Below are positions 1 to 11,394 of a DNA stretch of 64,000 nt, piece after piece. The translations under genes were made by a program, and so were the position numbers. The notes beneath the pieces are model-generated. The model did no database searches. It saw only the letters and a list, made by a program, of their open reading frames with translations, and had not been told where the DNA came from. How positions within the stretch are numbered: the first letter of the stretch is position 1; each line of letters opens with the position of its first letter. The DNA lies in contig KN832560.1 of NCBI GenBank assembly GCA_000827205.1, forward strand, positions 630,056-694,055, given 5' to 3'. Source of the stretch: Plicaturopsis crispa FD-325 SS-3 (lineage: Eukaryota > Basidiomycota > Agaricomycetes > Amylocorticiales > Amylocorticiaceae).

Positions 1-1040
1 CGCGGCTCTTTGGGTTTGCTGCAAGGTAGACGGGGATATCGGCGTATGCGGGCGCAGTGTGGCCTACCGTGCGCGAGATGATCGGGGAAAGGAAATTATA
101 CAGGACGACGACAGGATAGGGAAACTCTTGGTTCTTCAACGCGGACGTGATGACCAGACCAGGGGTTATATGGTGCGTTTTGAGATGCGGGAATTCGGTC
201 GCGAACCGCTGTGAAGGCGCCAGTCAGACTTAAAGCAGTAGCCACATAGTGAAGAGCGACTGACAGAGGTGAATGCGTCGAGAACGTTGCCGTCTCGTCG
301 CGCAGACGATACGATCCCGTACTTCCCCTCCTCGTGCTCCTTCTTCAAATCGAGATCGTCGACGTCCGGTGCTGTGGATGTCCCGTCTCCGGGCGCGCAC
401 ACATTCACGACGCTCTCCTTGAGCGTGCCGGACTTCGCGAGCAAGTATGCGATGCCGAAGCGCGAGAGGCACTGCACTGCAAAGTGCGGCTCGTGGCCGT
501 CGGCCGTGAGGCTGAATTTCCCATTGGGAGGTCCACCTGCGTTTATGCACACGTCGTTTAGCACGTAGTCTCGAGACGGAGTAGAATTGAGGCACGTACC
601 TTGTGTCTGAACGAGGTAATCGATGCCGTGCGCACCCGTCTTCGCTTGAAGCTGCTGTACGGTATCCTTGATTCCGCTCACAAGACTGCCGCACAGGAGC
701 CAATGAGTCAGTACGTCTATAAAAGAGACAGTGCGTGCAGCATACCTAAGGTCGGCCTTGATAAACTCGTACTTCCCGTCGCTCTTCCCCGCAGACTTCA
801 ACTGCTCAACCACGGAATTCCCTAACTCTGCTTTCCGCCCGACGATATACACAGACGCGCCGGCAGAAGCGAATCGCAGACCGACAGCAGCACCAATACC
901 CTGCGAATACCGATGTTCAGTTAGTCAAACTGAACATTCGGAGCGCGATACTGAGAACGCACCTGTGTTCCACCTACGACCACGGCGACTTTGTTGGAGA
1001 GGTCGAGACCGACGTTGTTTTTCCGTGCGAGAGAGGACAT
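1..1040 (-). CDS. SDR-like NAD(P)-binding protein, copy A (partial)
   Basis: The ATG lies at 1038-1040 and the 3' end runs off the left edge of the window. The first exon ends in a Rossmann start of the form VVVGGTQ, continued by GIGA after the intron, as in the three sister genes at 3107, 4614 and 6263. Later exons carry YLVQTQ and GGPPNGKFSL, which take the place of the NNAG region of classical short-chain dehydrogenases, then a stretch ending KYGIVSSARRDG. The classical YxxxK lysine would fall four residues after this Tyr, but Ser is found there. The nucleotide-binding half therefore looks normal while the catalytic half does not, and the substrate is unknown. The copy is closest to the gene at 6263. 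An intron at 537-599 is 63 nt long and has no stop codon in the reading frame. Confidence 0.85.
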
Positions 1041-1423
1041 GGTGAGGGATGTAATGAGTGCACAAGCCTTTCCGAGATTCCAAGTTTTATATGCATCATT
1101 CTGTACAAGCCTGCGACGGAGACGCAGTGACGCGGCACACTGGCCGCCTCACGCAATCAATCCCACGCACGCATCGTGACGCGTTGACGGCGGCAGATGC
1201 AGTAACACGTGTTATTGGGACAGCTTCTTCTCATCATCGCAGCTGCTGACTTGTTAGGAACTTGAAGTTGCCCATGTCGGTCTCCGTACTCAGCAATATA
1301 GCAGTGTGACACTGCACTGTCTAAGAACCTGTACAAACCACCACGCATCAGCAGAAAATTCGATACAATCTTGTAAGCGATATGTGGTACATGATATTTC
1401 TTCTTCTCAAATACAAACGACCC

Positions 1424-2847
1424 TTACACCTTGTAAACGCGCACAACGCCATCATCTCCCGCCGTCCACACCTCCCCCTCCCCATCTCGTGCCTGTACAA
1501 CGCGTACGGGGTAACAATCTCCGCCCACAAGCTCGGCTACCGTTTCCACCTTCGTCGCTACGTCTTCCTCCCCGTTCAAACGCACGACATAAGGCAAGCC
1601 ATCCGCGCCGGCTACCACGAGCGACTCGCCGACAAACGCGAGGCTAGCGATACCTGCAGTGTTACGTCGCCACGACGCGAGCGGAGTCGCGGCATCCCCG
1701 CTCTGTATTTTTGACACGTCCCAGATGCAGACGCCGCCACCTGCACCTGCGCCCGTCGCCAGCACCCCGCCGCGCACCGGCGAATACGCTATTGCGGCCA
1801 ACGACAGTGACGCCGGCTGTGGGGGAAGTCGCAGCACGGCCGCGCTCTGTCTCCGCAGGTCGAATGCCTCCACGGAGCCGTCGCTGAGTGCGGCAAACAC
1901 GACCTTCCCCGCGGTGTCCACCTCCCGGTCGTCCACCGCTGCCTCCTGGCCGCTGCCCAGCCCGCCAGGAATCTCTGCGAGACATATCGCCTCCACACCT
2001 GTTCGCGCGAGCCACACGCGGATCTGCGCGCCGGAGCTCACGTCCCACAAGCGCACGGAGCCGTCGAGGGCAGCCGAGACGACGTTCCGCCCGCGCGCGA
2101 CAATCGCGGTCGCGGTGATCGTGCGCGTGTGGCCCCGGAGGGTGCGAGCAGGAGCTGTTCGCGCCGGGGCAGCGGAAGGTGGCTCCGCGGGGAGGACGGT
2201 GATCGTGAAATCCGCGCCCGCGGTGAGGACGACGCGCGATGAAGGGAAGAAGCTGAGGAAAGATACGGTGCTTAGGTGTGGTCTTGCCGTGAGATGTGGT
2301 TTTGCAGCACCTGCGGGGTAGATGCGGACGGTGCCGTCGAGGAAGCCTGTGGCGAATTGGGTGCCATCGGGGGATGCGGCAAAGGCTGTTATTTTATGCG
2401 GCTGCTGTGGATTTGCACGTTCCGGATCTGTGTATTCCGTAGTGGGGAGGACGACTGTGGTCGGTGGGATTCCGAGGGACGCGCATGCGACTATGTATGC
2501 ACCATTCTATTGCCCATGCCATTCAATATGTACCGCATATGAGTTCACAATAGCATACTCACATCGCTCTCCGCGAAATCGACATCGCCCTCTCTGACTG
2601 CGAAAAGGACGCGATCGCGGTCTGTTCCGTGCAGGGTGACGTCGACCTTGGCGTGCACAGATGGCGCGTCGGCTCTGTAGCAGGAAACCCAGAACGTGTC
2701 CTGTGGAATGAGACCTGCGCGGACGTCTGAGATGACCTCCGCAAATGTTGGTTGGATGGTGGCTATGGGCAGGATTTGTGTCATGAGGAGCGGAAGGACG
2801 TACGCGGCGTTGATCGTCGCGTTCCTCTTCTCAGTCCTCCCTTTCAT
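1424..2847 (-). CDS. RPN14: Rpn14/PAAF1-like WD40 proteasome assembly chaperone
   Basis: In yeast Rpn14 (PAAF1 in animals) binds the Rpt ATPases and helps assemble the 19S base of the 26S proteasome in the cytosol and nucleus. Exon 1 (ATG at 2847) holds the N-terminal segment with IPQDTFWVSCY. A single intron near 2454-2560 follows; a donor reading GTATGC keeps frame with the acceptor at 2455, while the more obvious GTGAGT just upstream does not. Exon 2 runs to the TAA at 1424 and holds WD40 blades. The diagnostic stretch is TLRGHTRTITATAIVARGRN followed by VVSAALDGSVRLWD, which closely parallels the yeast Rpn14 segment with RGRNVLSASLDGTIRLW. The protein is about 440 residues, near the family length. 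It starts 259 bp from the divergent SDR gene at 3107 and may share a promoter with it. It is unrelated in function to the SDR genes around it. Confidence 0.85.
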
Positions 2848-3106
2848 CAACGCGTCGAGGTCTCCAAATCTCCAACCTCTACATGCTCTATTCTACCCTA
2901 TGCTACCTTGCACTCCTGCAGCCTGACTAGTACTGCTTGCTCAAATCCATCGCCCTGGATCTCTACACCATGTGAAAGACCAAACGCAGAGCGACCTAGG
3001 TCCTACGACGCAATCGACGGCACCGAGAATAATGACTCCCGCATGAAAGGACGCCTTAAAAGCATCAAATTATGTCAAACCTGCCAATACCCCACCTGTC
3101 CCCATC

Positions 3107-4284
3107 ATGTCCTGGATTGCACGGAAAGAGAACATTGACCTTGACCTCTCCAGTAAGATCGCCGTTGTCGTAGGTGGAACACAGGTTCGTACACTCCCGC
3201 ATGCTGTCTGCATATCGAACATTTACCTAATCTTCGCGCCCGTACGGTGTAGGGCATCGGTGCTGGAGTGGCCGTGCGATTCGCGGCCGCTGGCGCGTCT
3301 GTATACATCGTTGGGAGAAATGCTAAGCTCGGAGACGCTGTTGTACAGCAGATGAAGGCCGTCGGTAGCAGTTCGTCGCGGTACGAATTCGTCCAAGCGG
3401 ACTTGAGGTACGTTACTCGTGAAGCGCTAGCGTTTGGCGATGATTTGCTGATTACTAGTCCTACATGATAGTCTTGTGGCCGGGATTCGAGAGGCCGTGC
3501 AGCAGCTTCAAGAAAGGGCAGGCAGTCATAGAATTGACTACCTTGTGCAGACGCAAGGTCCGTGCCCAACTTGCCAACTTATACAGTATTTAACGGCAAG
3601 GAAACATAGGTGGCCCCCCGAACGGGAAATACAACATCACGTCCGAGGGTCACGAAGCGCGTTTCGTCGTGCAATGCCTCTCACACTTCGGTATCGCGTA
3701 CCTCCTAGCGAAGTCTGGCGCGCTGAACGAAAGCGTTGTGAATATATACGGTCCCAGTGGAGGCACTGGAAAGGCTGCCGCGGCTCCGCCCCCGGACCTG
3801 GATGACCTCGAGCTGGCGCAGGCGAAAGAGGAGGGCAAATATGGAATTATGACCTGTGGGGCGAGAGACGGTCACGTCCTCGACGCAGTCACAGCTGTAA
3901 GTCGCGTTTTTTGTACTACCACACTTTTACTTGCATCTGAACAACATTGCGTTGTAGCAATTTGGGACGGAGTTCCCCAAGCTCAGGGCATATCACATCT
4001 TTCCCGGACTCGTGCCAACCTCCGCCTTCTCGAACCAGGGCTTTCCCTTCGTCGTCGTGCTTATTCTCAATATCCTCTTACCCGTCCTGTCGCGCATAAT
4101 CGGAAACACCACGACCTCGTACGCAGATATCCCGGTTTACCTCGCCGCCAATCCGAAGAGCCGCGACCGTGAGCTTCAATATTCGAACGAAAAGCTGCAG
4201 CCGGTCCTCAAACGCGAATGGGTGACTGCGCAGCCTGAGCTATGCAAGGAGCTCTGGAGCAGATTGGTCAATATGTTGAATTAA
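3107..4284 (+). CDS. SDR-like NAD(P)-binding protein, copy B
   Basis: Complete gene with five exons. The first ends GGTQ before an intron and the next starts GIGAGVAVRFAAAGASVYIV, giving the Rossmann TGxxxGIG-type turn and the following helix and strand. Next come YLVQTQ|GGPPNGKYN and YLLAKSGALNESVVNIYG. The Tyr of KYGIMTCGARDG is followed at +4 by Thr instead of the catalytic Lys of classical SDRs. The C-terminal part has HIFPGLVPTSAF, as after the sixth strand of SDRs, then a hydrophobic stretch VVVLILNILLPVLSRIIG that could sit on or in a membrane. Stop TAA at 4282. Introns are 50-60 nt. Orientation and spacing make it the first of a tandem set with 4614 and 6263. Function unknown; the fold is fairly sure, enzymatic activity is not. 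Confidence 0.88.
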
Positions 4285-4613
4285 ATACGGGAAAATTACC
4301 ACGTCTCCATTCTTTTCGATAGCTACGTGGTGGATAGTGCGGGCATCGCCAGTGACCACGACATTTCTGAAACCCCCGGCCGATGGAGTCGTATGAATGT
4401 CAGAGAGTCCGACTCAGATAACCTTGAGATTGTTAGTGCTACTGCTCCGGGGCCCGGTACTTGGTCAGTTGGATGACTGCATCATGTATCGACAAGGTAT
4501 GTTATTTTACTGAGTTATGGTAAGTAAGCATCTCTTGCTTCTGACTAAGTATCATGCCCGTACTTAAATAACTACAGCACTTGGGCAGTCTGTGCACACT
4601 CTCATGATCAAGT
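4285..4613. other. Intergenic, SDR copy B to copy C
   Basis: 329 bp between two genes of the same orientation. It must contain the 3' end of copy B and the promoter of copy C. I see no repeat, RNA gene or convincing TATA box in it. Confidence 0.6.
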
Positions 4614-5760
4614 ATGTCCTATCTTGCTCGGGAGAGTAACGTCGGTCTTGACCTCACAAACAAAGTCGCTGTAGTCGTAGGCGGCACGCAGGTACGTCAG
4701 CATTCCCCAAGTTCGAGTCAAACAGCTCGTGCTCACGTCCCTCGCACAGGGTATCGGCGCCGCCGTTGCTGAGCGATTTGCTGCTGCAGGCGCTCTTGTG
4801 TACATCGTCGGGAGGAAAGCAGACCTCGGGGCTGCGGTCGTTCAACAGCTTAAAACTGTAGGCCCCAAGGATGCAACGTACGAGTTCATAAAGGCCGACC
4901 TCAGGTGAATCCCCCCTGTCATGCATTTTGGAGGCGTGCTAATGTTTTGTATCCTGTATGACAGTCTTGTGAGGGAGGTCAAAGACGTCGTGAGGCAGAT
5001 ACAAGCGAAGACGGGTGTGCACGGTGTCGATTATCTCGTCCAGACGCAAGGCACGTAGCTCTCCATTCTTCCCACCATATTGTACTTGCTAAGTTCGAAA
5101 TGCAGGCGGACCTCCGAACGGTACTTTCAACCTTACCTCTGAGGGTCACGAAGCACAATTTGCAGTGCAGTGCCTGTCGCGCTTTGGCATCGCCTACTTG
5201 CTCGCAAAGTCGGGCACACTGAAGGAAAGCGTCGTGAATGTATGCTCACGCAGTGGAAGACCAGACGTGCCCGATGTCGATGACCTGGAAATGAAGAAGG
5301 CTCATGCCGAGGGCCGATATGGGATCCTGGCTGCGACAATCAGAAATGGGTATGTCTCGGACGCGTATACGGCCGTACGTCTCCGATGTCTTTCTACGTG
5401 ATTGCTCTGTGTCGCTTACCCGCCCGCCAACAGCAAATTGCGATAGAATTTCCTCATCTGCGAGCGTGTCACATATTCCCCGGCATAGTCACGACCGCAG
5501 CTATGGAAAACCAGGGCTTTCCTTACCTGGTTGTCCTGATTTACAATATCATCTCGCCCATCATCTCGCGCACGATTGGGAACAGTCCGGCCGCGTATGC
5601 AGAAATACCTGTGTATATTGCCGCCAATCCAAAAAGCCGTGACCAAGGCCTCGAGTTCTCCAACGGAAAGCTCCAGCCCTCTCCGAAAAGCGCGTGGATG
5701 ATCGCGCAACCCGAACTATGCAAGCAGATATGGGACAAATTGGTGGACATGTTGGAATGA
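4614..5760 (+). CDS. SDR-like NAD(P)-binding protein, copy C
   Basis: Complete sister of the genes at 3107 and 6263, with the same exon plan. The start MSYLARESNVGLDL is followed by VAVVVGGTQ|GIGAAVAERFAAAG. The equivalent of the SDR catalytic Tyr lies in GRYGILAATIRNG, with Ala where Lys is expected. The C-terminal half has HIFPGIVTTAAMENQGFPY and a hydrophobic segment ending IISRTIG, then ends at TGA 5758. The intron between YLVQTQ and GGPPNG starts with GC rather than GT (5051-5105); no GT donor nearby keeps the frame, so I take it as a GC-AG intron. The reading frame is otherwise open in all exons, so the gene looks functional. Substrate and role are unknown. Confidence 0.85.
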
Positions 5761-6262
5761 AGATGCGGAAGAAGTATCTGCAAAATCCATTGTTGTTTTT
5801 CTCCGCATTCTTGTCTAACTACGTACGGAGACTAGGAAATAACCGATTATTGCGGCGGCTCTTTTCTGTATTTTGTGCGGAGCGTGCAACGAAATACCCG
5901 CGTACATGTCCGCTATACAGTCATAGATGATTGATGCGCGTGACGTCCCCTTCGACTTTGTATGATCTCGCGTTCAACGTTCAACTTTCAAAGTCAAGGA
6001 CTTCAACTTCTTACCTCGCCAAGTAAAAGCTACATATGGCAGCAATAGCGAGCTAGCGCGCTCGTGGACTAAGTAGAACGACTGTCTTGCGTACGCATCG
6101 CGTGGGCTGGCCAGGGGAGAGTCGAGACTACTAGTAACTGCGCCGCCACGACGCGTCACCGCCGCCACATGATGGCAGCCCTGGACGCTATGTTGGCAGG
6201 TACCTGGCAGGTACATATGGAATTGCGAGCTGGACATATCCCCCATACCGTGGTACTTCACC
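5761..6262. other. Intergenic, SDR copy C to copy D
   Basis: 502 bp with no gene, RNA or repeat that I can recognise. It holds the 3' end of copy C and the upstream region of copy D. Confidence 0.55.
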
Positions 6263-7446
6263 ATGGCCTCTCTCGCACGGAAAAGCAACGTCGGACTTGA
6301 CCTCTTCAACAAAGTCGCGGTGGTTGTGGGCGGGACACAGGTGCGTACCATCGCGTGCCGAACGTTCGGTTCGAAATATCTGACGCTGTTGAACCGTTGG
6401 CACGCGTAGGGCATCGGCGCTGCAGTTGGCATGCGATTCGCCTCTGCTGGCGCGTCCGTGTATATTATCGGGCGGAACGGAGACTTAGGAAGCGCTGTGG
6501 TGGAGCAGCTGAAGACTGCAGGAAAGAGCGGGGCGACGTATGAGTTCATCAAGGCCGACCTTAGGTATAGTTCCCGCAATGTCTTTCAATGAAGACGTAC
6601 TAATTTATGGGCCGTTGGGTGGCAGTCTTGTGAGCGGCATAAAGGATACCGTACAGCAGCTCCAAGCGAAGACTGGTGCACACGGCATCGATTACCTCGT
6701 TCAGACGCAAGGTACGTGCCTCTCCTCTGCTCCTCCATCTCGAGACTACACGTTGAACGACGTGCGCATGAACTCAGGTGGACCTCCGAATGGGAAATTC
6801 AGCCTCACAGCCGAGGGTCACGAGCCACAGTTCGTAGTGCAGTCCCTCTCGCGCTTTGGTATCTCGTACCTTCTCGCCAAGTCTGGCACGCTCAAGGAGA
6901 GCGTTGTGAATATTTACGCCCCTGTACTCGGGTCGTCTCGAGGGTTAGATTTGGATGACCTGGAGCTAAAGAAAGCGAAAGAAGAGGGAAAGTACGGAAT
7001 TCTGCCTGCCGCGCACAGAGATGGCGACGTGCTAAATTCGATCACATATGTACGTCGCGAGTCTGAACCTTTTGTCTGCTCCTTTTCGCCGCTGACCAAC
7101 GCATCCACAGCAATTTGCCATTGATTTCCCACACCTGAAAGTGTACCATGTTCACCCCGGACTCGTTGCAACGGATGCTTTCAAAAATCAAAACTTTCCA
7201 TATCTCGTCGTCTTCCTCTACAATATACTTTCCCCCATCATCTCGCGCACGATAGGCACCACTGCGTCTACATACGCCGACATCCCCGTCTACCTTGCGG
7301 CGAACCTCAAGAGTCGCGGACTGGGCCTCGAGTTCTCGAACCACAACTTAAAGCCTGTCGCGATATCCGAGTGGATCAGGAAGGAGCCCGAATCGAACAA
7401 GAGGCTATGGGAGAAGTTGGTAGAGATGTTGAATGAGGCTATGTGA
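6263..7446 (+). CDS. SDR-like NAD(P)-binding protein, copy D
   Basis: Complete third member of the tandem set. MASLARKSNVGLDL is followed by VAVVVGGTQ|GIGAAVGMRFASAGASVY. The NNAG position again reads VQTQGGPP, and the Tyr of KYGILPAAHRDG has Pro at +4 where classical SDRs have the catalytic Lys. HPGLVATDAF and a hydrophobic segment YLVVFLYNILSPIISRTIG follow, and the stop TGA is at 7444. It is nearest to the inverted copy A: the segment from SLVSGIKDTV to YLVQTQ is almost the same in both. The intron 6712-6777 is 66 nt, a multiple of three, without stop in frame, so intron retention would add 22 residues rather than break the protein. Function unknown. Confidence 0.87.
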
Positions 7447-7969
7447 TATCATTCCCTTCAGATGAGGTTTTGTAGCTCAGTAAACTCGAACGAAACAATG
7501 CTCGCTATCTCGGACTCTAGTAAGTATGTCCTTTCGATGCGTGCTGCCGCCAAAGTTGACATCTCAATACGCAGCGATGTCAAGATGATACGATGTCAGA
7601 TGCTTAGGGGCCTTCCCGATGAGGCTCTTTTTACCAAGACAATCACTGGCACTTCACTCATGAGCAGTTCACTACCACGCAGTGCCGCGCACTCTGTGAG
7701 CCGCTCAGGCTATTTACATTGACACAGGCACACAGTCGTAAGACCAGTATCTTCACGACACATTCTAGGAATCTAATTCCAACAACGGTGAGAATCGCTT
7801 TGCGCTTTGCTCACCAAATATTGTACTGAGAAGTCGGCTAAATCTTCATAGATGCCTGCGGCGAAACCAGCTAACGTCTGATACGCCTTTGGAGCCCAAG
7901 TGAAGCCCGAGCGATTGCACACAGCTTGGACGTGCGGCTCCTTAATTGTCAAGTTTACATCCCCGCGCC
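7447..7969. other. Intergenic, upstream of MYND gene
   Basis: 523 bp. An 86-codon open frame at 7462-7722 has no recognisable motif and no support as a gene. Nothing else is visible. Confidence 0.5.
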
Positions 7970-9906
7970 ATGTCAGCATCCGCTACCGAGAGAGCCGTTC
8001 TGAAGTTGGTCGCGCTTTCTGCTCGCATGCGAAGACGAGGCAGAATGACTCCAGCCACCATTGCACCCATCTTCCAGAATCTGCGCCCCGAGAGGATCCC
8101 CGCGTTAGACTCGAGACCGTCACAACTTGACTATCATAACGTCCAGCTCGCCATTCATTCATTGATGGTCGTCAACGCCTGCACCGTGCATATGGAAAGG
8201 ACACCCAACCTGTTCACTAGTCGTTTTCTGGAGCCTGACGGTTGGCCACATTTCTGGCTGTGGATCCAGTACCTCCACGCACAATGTATAGTCGCAAAAG
8301 TGTTTGGTGATTCGTCCTGCACTAGCTCTACGGGCGCCATATGCTTCATCCTCTCAACTCTTACAAGCTCCGAGCCTTTCATCCAAGTTCTTCGCGATAC
8401 CCCCGGTGTTTTGGCACTACTCACAAAGTTGTGGGTCGATTCTCCAAACAACGTAGACCCACGGGAGTCAGACGGCTTTTTTGCGCTCCCGTTGGGCAGG
8501 CTCCTCCCCGATCTCCATACGCCTAATGGCACCACAAACGATATTTTCTCCCAGGTAGTCAATGCGGTCGACGGAGACGTGGACTTGGTCGTGCGTACTG
8601 CGCTCGACGCTTTGCGGAGTCCGGACACGGGAACTAGGCTTGGTAATACAAGCCTTGCCGCGAATCTGACTTTAGTTCACAACCTCTTGGGCAACCCACT
8701 CCCGTCGCCCTTCCGTAGTGCGTTTATCTCTCAGGGAGCGATCCGGCAACTCATCGCACTCTTGTCCTGGTTCATTTCGGAGCCCTCTCGCTGGCATCTC
8801 ACCCTCCTAGTGGAGCTGTGTTTCATAAACCTGACTGGTGTGATGCAATCTTTTGGTGACCCATCCTGGGTCGTCCACGCGTTGGAATGTGGCCTCCTCA
8901 CGGTAGTGTTGCGCTCTGGACCATGTCTCGCGCAGGCAGCACAAAAACAACGAAACCATCCGCTTGTCCGTCAAGGGATCTCGTTATTCGACACGTTTCT
9001 TTCACCGTACCTCGTCTTTCGTAAAGTCTTGCGTGCGTCTCGTAAAGCACTAGGACGGATAGAGCATCGCAAACTTGGAACGTCAGCTGCGGCCGGGCCG
9101 CTCTGGGATCCTTGGCGTAAATTCCGATTTCTCGCAGTCCAAAGGTTGCGGATGTTGGACGAATGGGAGTTGAAAAGCAGCATACATGGCACCCTAGCTT
9201 GTAGCAGGTTCGAAGTGCGTCTCTTTGTCGTTTGCTCTTGCTATTCTCTGACCCATATTGCAAGTGCGGCGAGCGACATGAACCCGGTGAGATGAAGGCT
9301 TGCGCTAACTGCATGCATCTTCTATATTGCTCGCACGCGTGCCAGCGGTTAGACTGGCTCAATCACAAGCAATTCTGTAGAGCGGGACAGCCTGAGTTAT
9401 CAGGTCAGTATTCTCTCCCGTTCCGCGCGACCGCCAGCTAGGACTGAAATTGGGTGCAAGGTTGGGACAACAGGGTCGACCGCGCTTTCATCATGTTTGT
9501 TGCTCAGCACGATATCAACCTTCGGTACCAAGACACTTCTCGCGTCTCATACAACGACCTTGTGACCCAGGTTGATTATGCACGTAACCCTGCGACCTTT
9601 ATCCACCGGCCAATGTCTGTATACACATCGGCACTTGAAGTGGACCCTCAGTCGACCGCTCCAGCATCGATAAAGCTCGGCATTCATGCCTATAACGTCG
9701 CGGAATGGCGAGATCTAATCAGGAGGGCGGAAGATAGTGGCGGCAAGAGGTTTTTGACGGACATTTTGCTGCCACGGGGACATATGCTATGCTTGTTGCC
9801 AGAAAAAATCCCATGTAAGTCTGCCTCACAACTGAATCTCATCAACGAGGCTCTGACGTCCTTGTTATCCCGTGTAGTACGGGCGACTGCAGCCTTGACA
9901 GCATAG
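7970..9906 (+). CDS. MYND zinc-finger protein of unknown role
   Basis: Start ATG at 7970 (MSASATERAVLKLV). Exon 1 (7970-9214) codes for about 415 residues without a clear domain, mostly helical in look, as is common for the large MYND families of Agaricomycetes. After a 50-nt intron, exon 2 (9265-9403) gives CGERHEPGEMKACANC, LLYCSHAC and LDWLNHKQFC: the Cys/His pattern of a MYND finger, which usually binds proline-rich peptides in partner proteins. A second intron, 9404-9460, leads to exon 3, which ends with TAG at 9904. The first cysteine pair has to come from CSRFEC across the first intron, which is a wider spacing than the usual CxxC, so the join could be shifted. The protein would have about 609 residues. 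No catalytic SET domain is seen. Confidence 0.8.
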
Positions 9907-10307
9907 CCTCTCAACGATATCTCAACTGTCGCCCATTTCGACTCGGGCGTCACAAAAAGCATTTACTACGGCTCCCATTTTTCTTTACTCGCCGGTATTT
10001 CTCTATCAACAGCCGGATTATCCTTATTACTATCTACTCCCTTGTATTCGCAGGACGTGCTATGTATACAGTGGCATCAGGGTTTGCCAACGTTTGCTTA
10101 CCGAAACAGACGCCACGGCAACATTCAGAAATATCCAATGAATGCACTGCGCATGTTGGGACACCAAATGAAAAGCTTGCGCCCGTTCCGCCAACGATGA
10201 AATTACACAACAAGCGTGTAGTCCATTCATCCCTGTAGGCGCTACAACATCATAATGATACAGGTAGATTAAAAACAGTAAATGAGAGCACGAGGAAAGG
10301 TTCATAG
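9907..10307. other. Intergenic between convergent genes
   Basis: 401 bp between the stop codons of the convergent MYND and SPC24 genes. It must hold both 3' UTRs; nothing else is recognisable. Confidence 0.5.
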
Positions 10308-11148
10308 TCATGATGTCGCATACTCCCAAAGTTTGTTTACTCTTTCCGCCTCCGTGCTGGTGTCGTCCAGCGGTACGCTGTATACGTCGCCTGACTGCGA
10401 CCCTAGAGAATGAGACACCAATGTTGAGCAGCTATTGAAAACAGTTGGAAGTGATATTCGGCGACGTACGAACGAGGATCTTCGAGACCTTGCCGTCGCC
10501 ACCTAATACAGGCTCGAAACCCATCCCTTTGTACATCTGCATTCGGAGTCTACGCGCCATGCCATCAGTGCTGCTGTACCGAGAGAGCAAAGTGCAGAGA
10601 CGTACGCAGAGGCATCCAAAGCCGCTACATGTTCACGAGCGGGGTCGCTTTCCTCCAACGTCCTCTCCTCCTGGCGCAGTTCCGCAAGCTCCGCCTCGCG
10701 TGCGCTGAGCGTCCCCTCCGCGTCGTTTATGGCTTTAGCCAAGTTCAACCGTTCCGCATCTAGCTCGTTCAGTATTGCGGCGTGCTCCTCGGCGGTGGGC
10801 ACCGTCGGAGGTCGCGAGGCCGAGATACGTGCCGCCTCCAGCGTGCGCGTTAGAGCTGGGATTGTGGGTCAAATCTTCGGCAAGGCACGGAGAAGTGCGA
10901 ATGCGGCTTACCCTTTAGCTTGCTGTGCGTCCCCTCGAGTTCTTTCTTCCGGTTTGCGGCAGTGTTTGCGATCTGCTCCTCGGCGCCGACGATGGTGAGG
11001 TAGTCGTCGCCGGCGTCGATTATGGGAAACATGTCCCGTATCAGTTTTCTTTGGAATTGGTTAAGATCATGTATTAGCCCGGGACGTTTCTGTGCACATA
11101 CATGGCCTCCCGCAGGTCCTTTGAGGACTCGTAACCTTGCGACGACAT
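10308..11148 (-). CDS. SPC24: Kinetochore protein Spc24
   Basis: Spc24 pairs with Spc25 and anchors the Ndc80 complex to the inner kinetochore. Joining five exons gives MSSQGYESSKDLREA|IKLIRDMFPIIDAGDDY, then a coiled-coil stretch from the GAEEQIAN region to LAELRQEERTLEES, then LRMQMYKGMGFEPVL, KVSKILVR and SQSGDVYSVPLDDTSTEAER, with the end VNKLWEYATS and TGA at 10308. The order N-terminal PIID box, coiled coil, then a small globular end with MYKGMGFE and an (L/A)W near the stop is that of fungal Spc24. Length is about 190-200 residues, normal for the family. Introns are 50-70 nt. The gene is convergent with the MYND gene and lies about 250 bp downstream of the stop of CHS7 on the same strand. 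Recognition is by sequence pattern only. Confidence 0.85.
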
Positions 11149-11394
11149 GACGACCAAAGAGCTAGAGGATGGGTTTGACCAAAAGTTGAAAGTTCAACAG
11201 TCGCGTCGCGTCGCGTGTACTTTCATAGCGCGATATAGGGGCCAAAGTATTTGGTAGCACTTACACAAATATTCACGCCGCAAAGTCAGGTAGGACATGC
11301 CGTTGCATATAGAGTAGGAGAACGAGTCCAATACCAAAAAGCGAAACAACCTCGAGAATGCGATAAACATACATCACAACAACACGCTGTTCGT

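Noticed and set aside
1659-2321. 220-codon plus-strand frame antisense to RPN14
   Set aside because: GC-rich complement of a WD40 coding exon; no domain recognised.
7462-7722. 86-codon frame between SDR copy D and the MYND gene
   Set aside because: No motif, no splice context and no similarity to neighbours.
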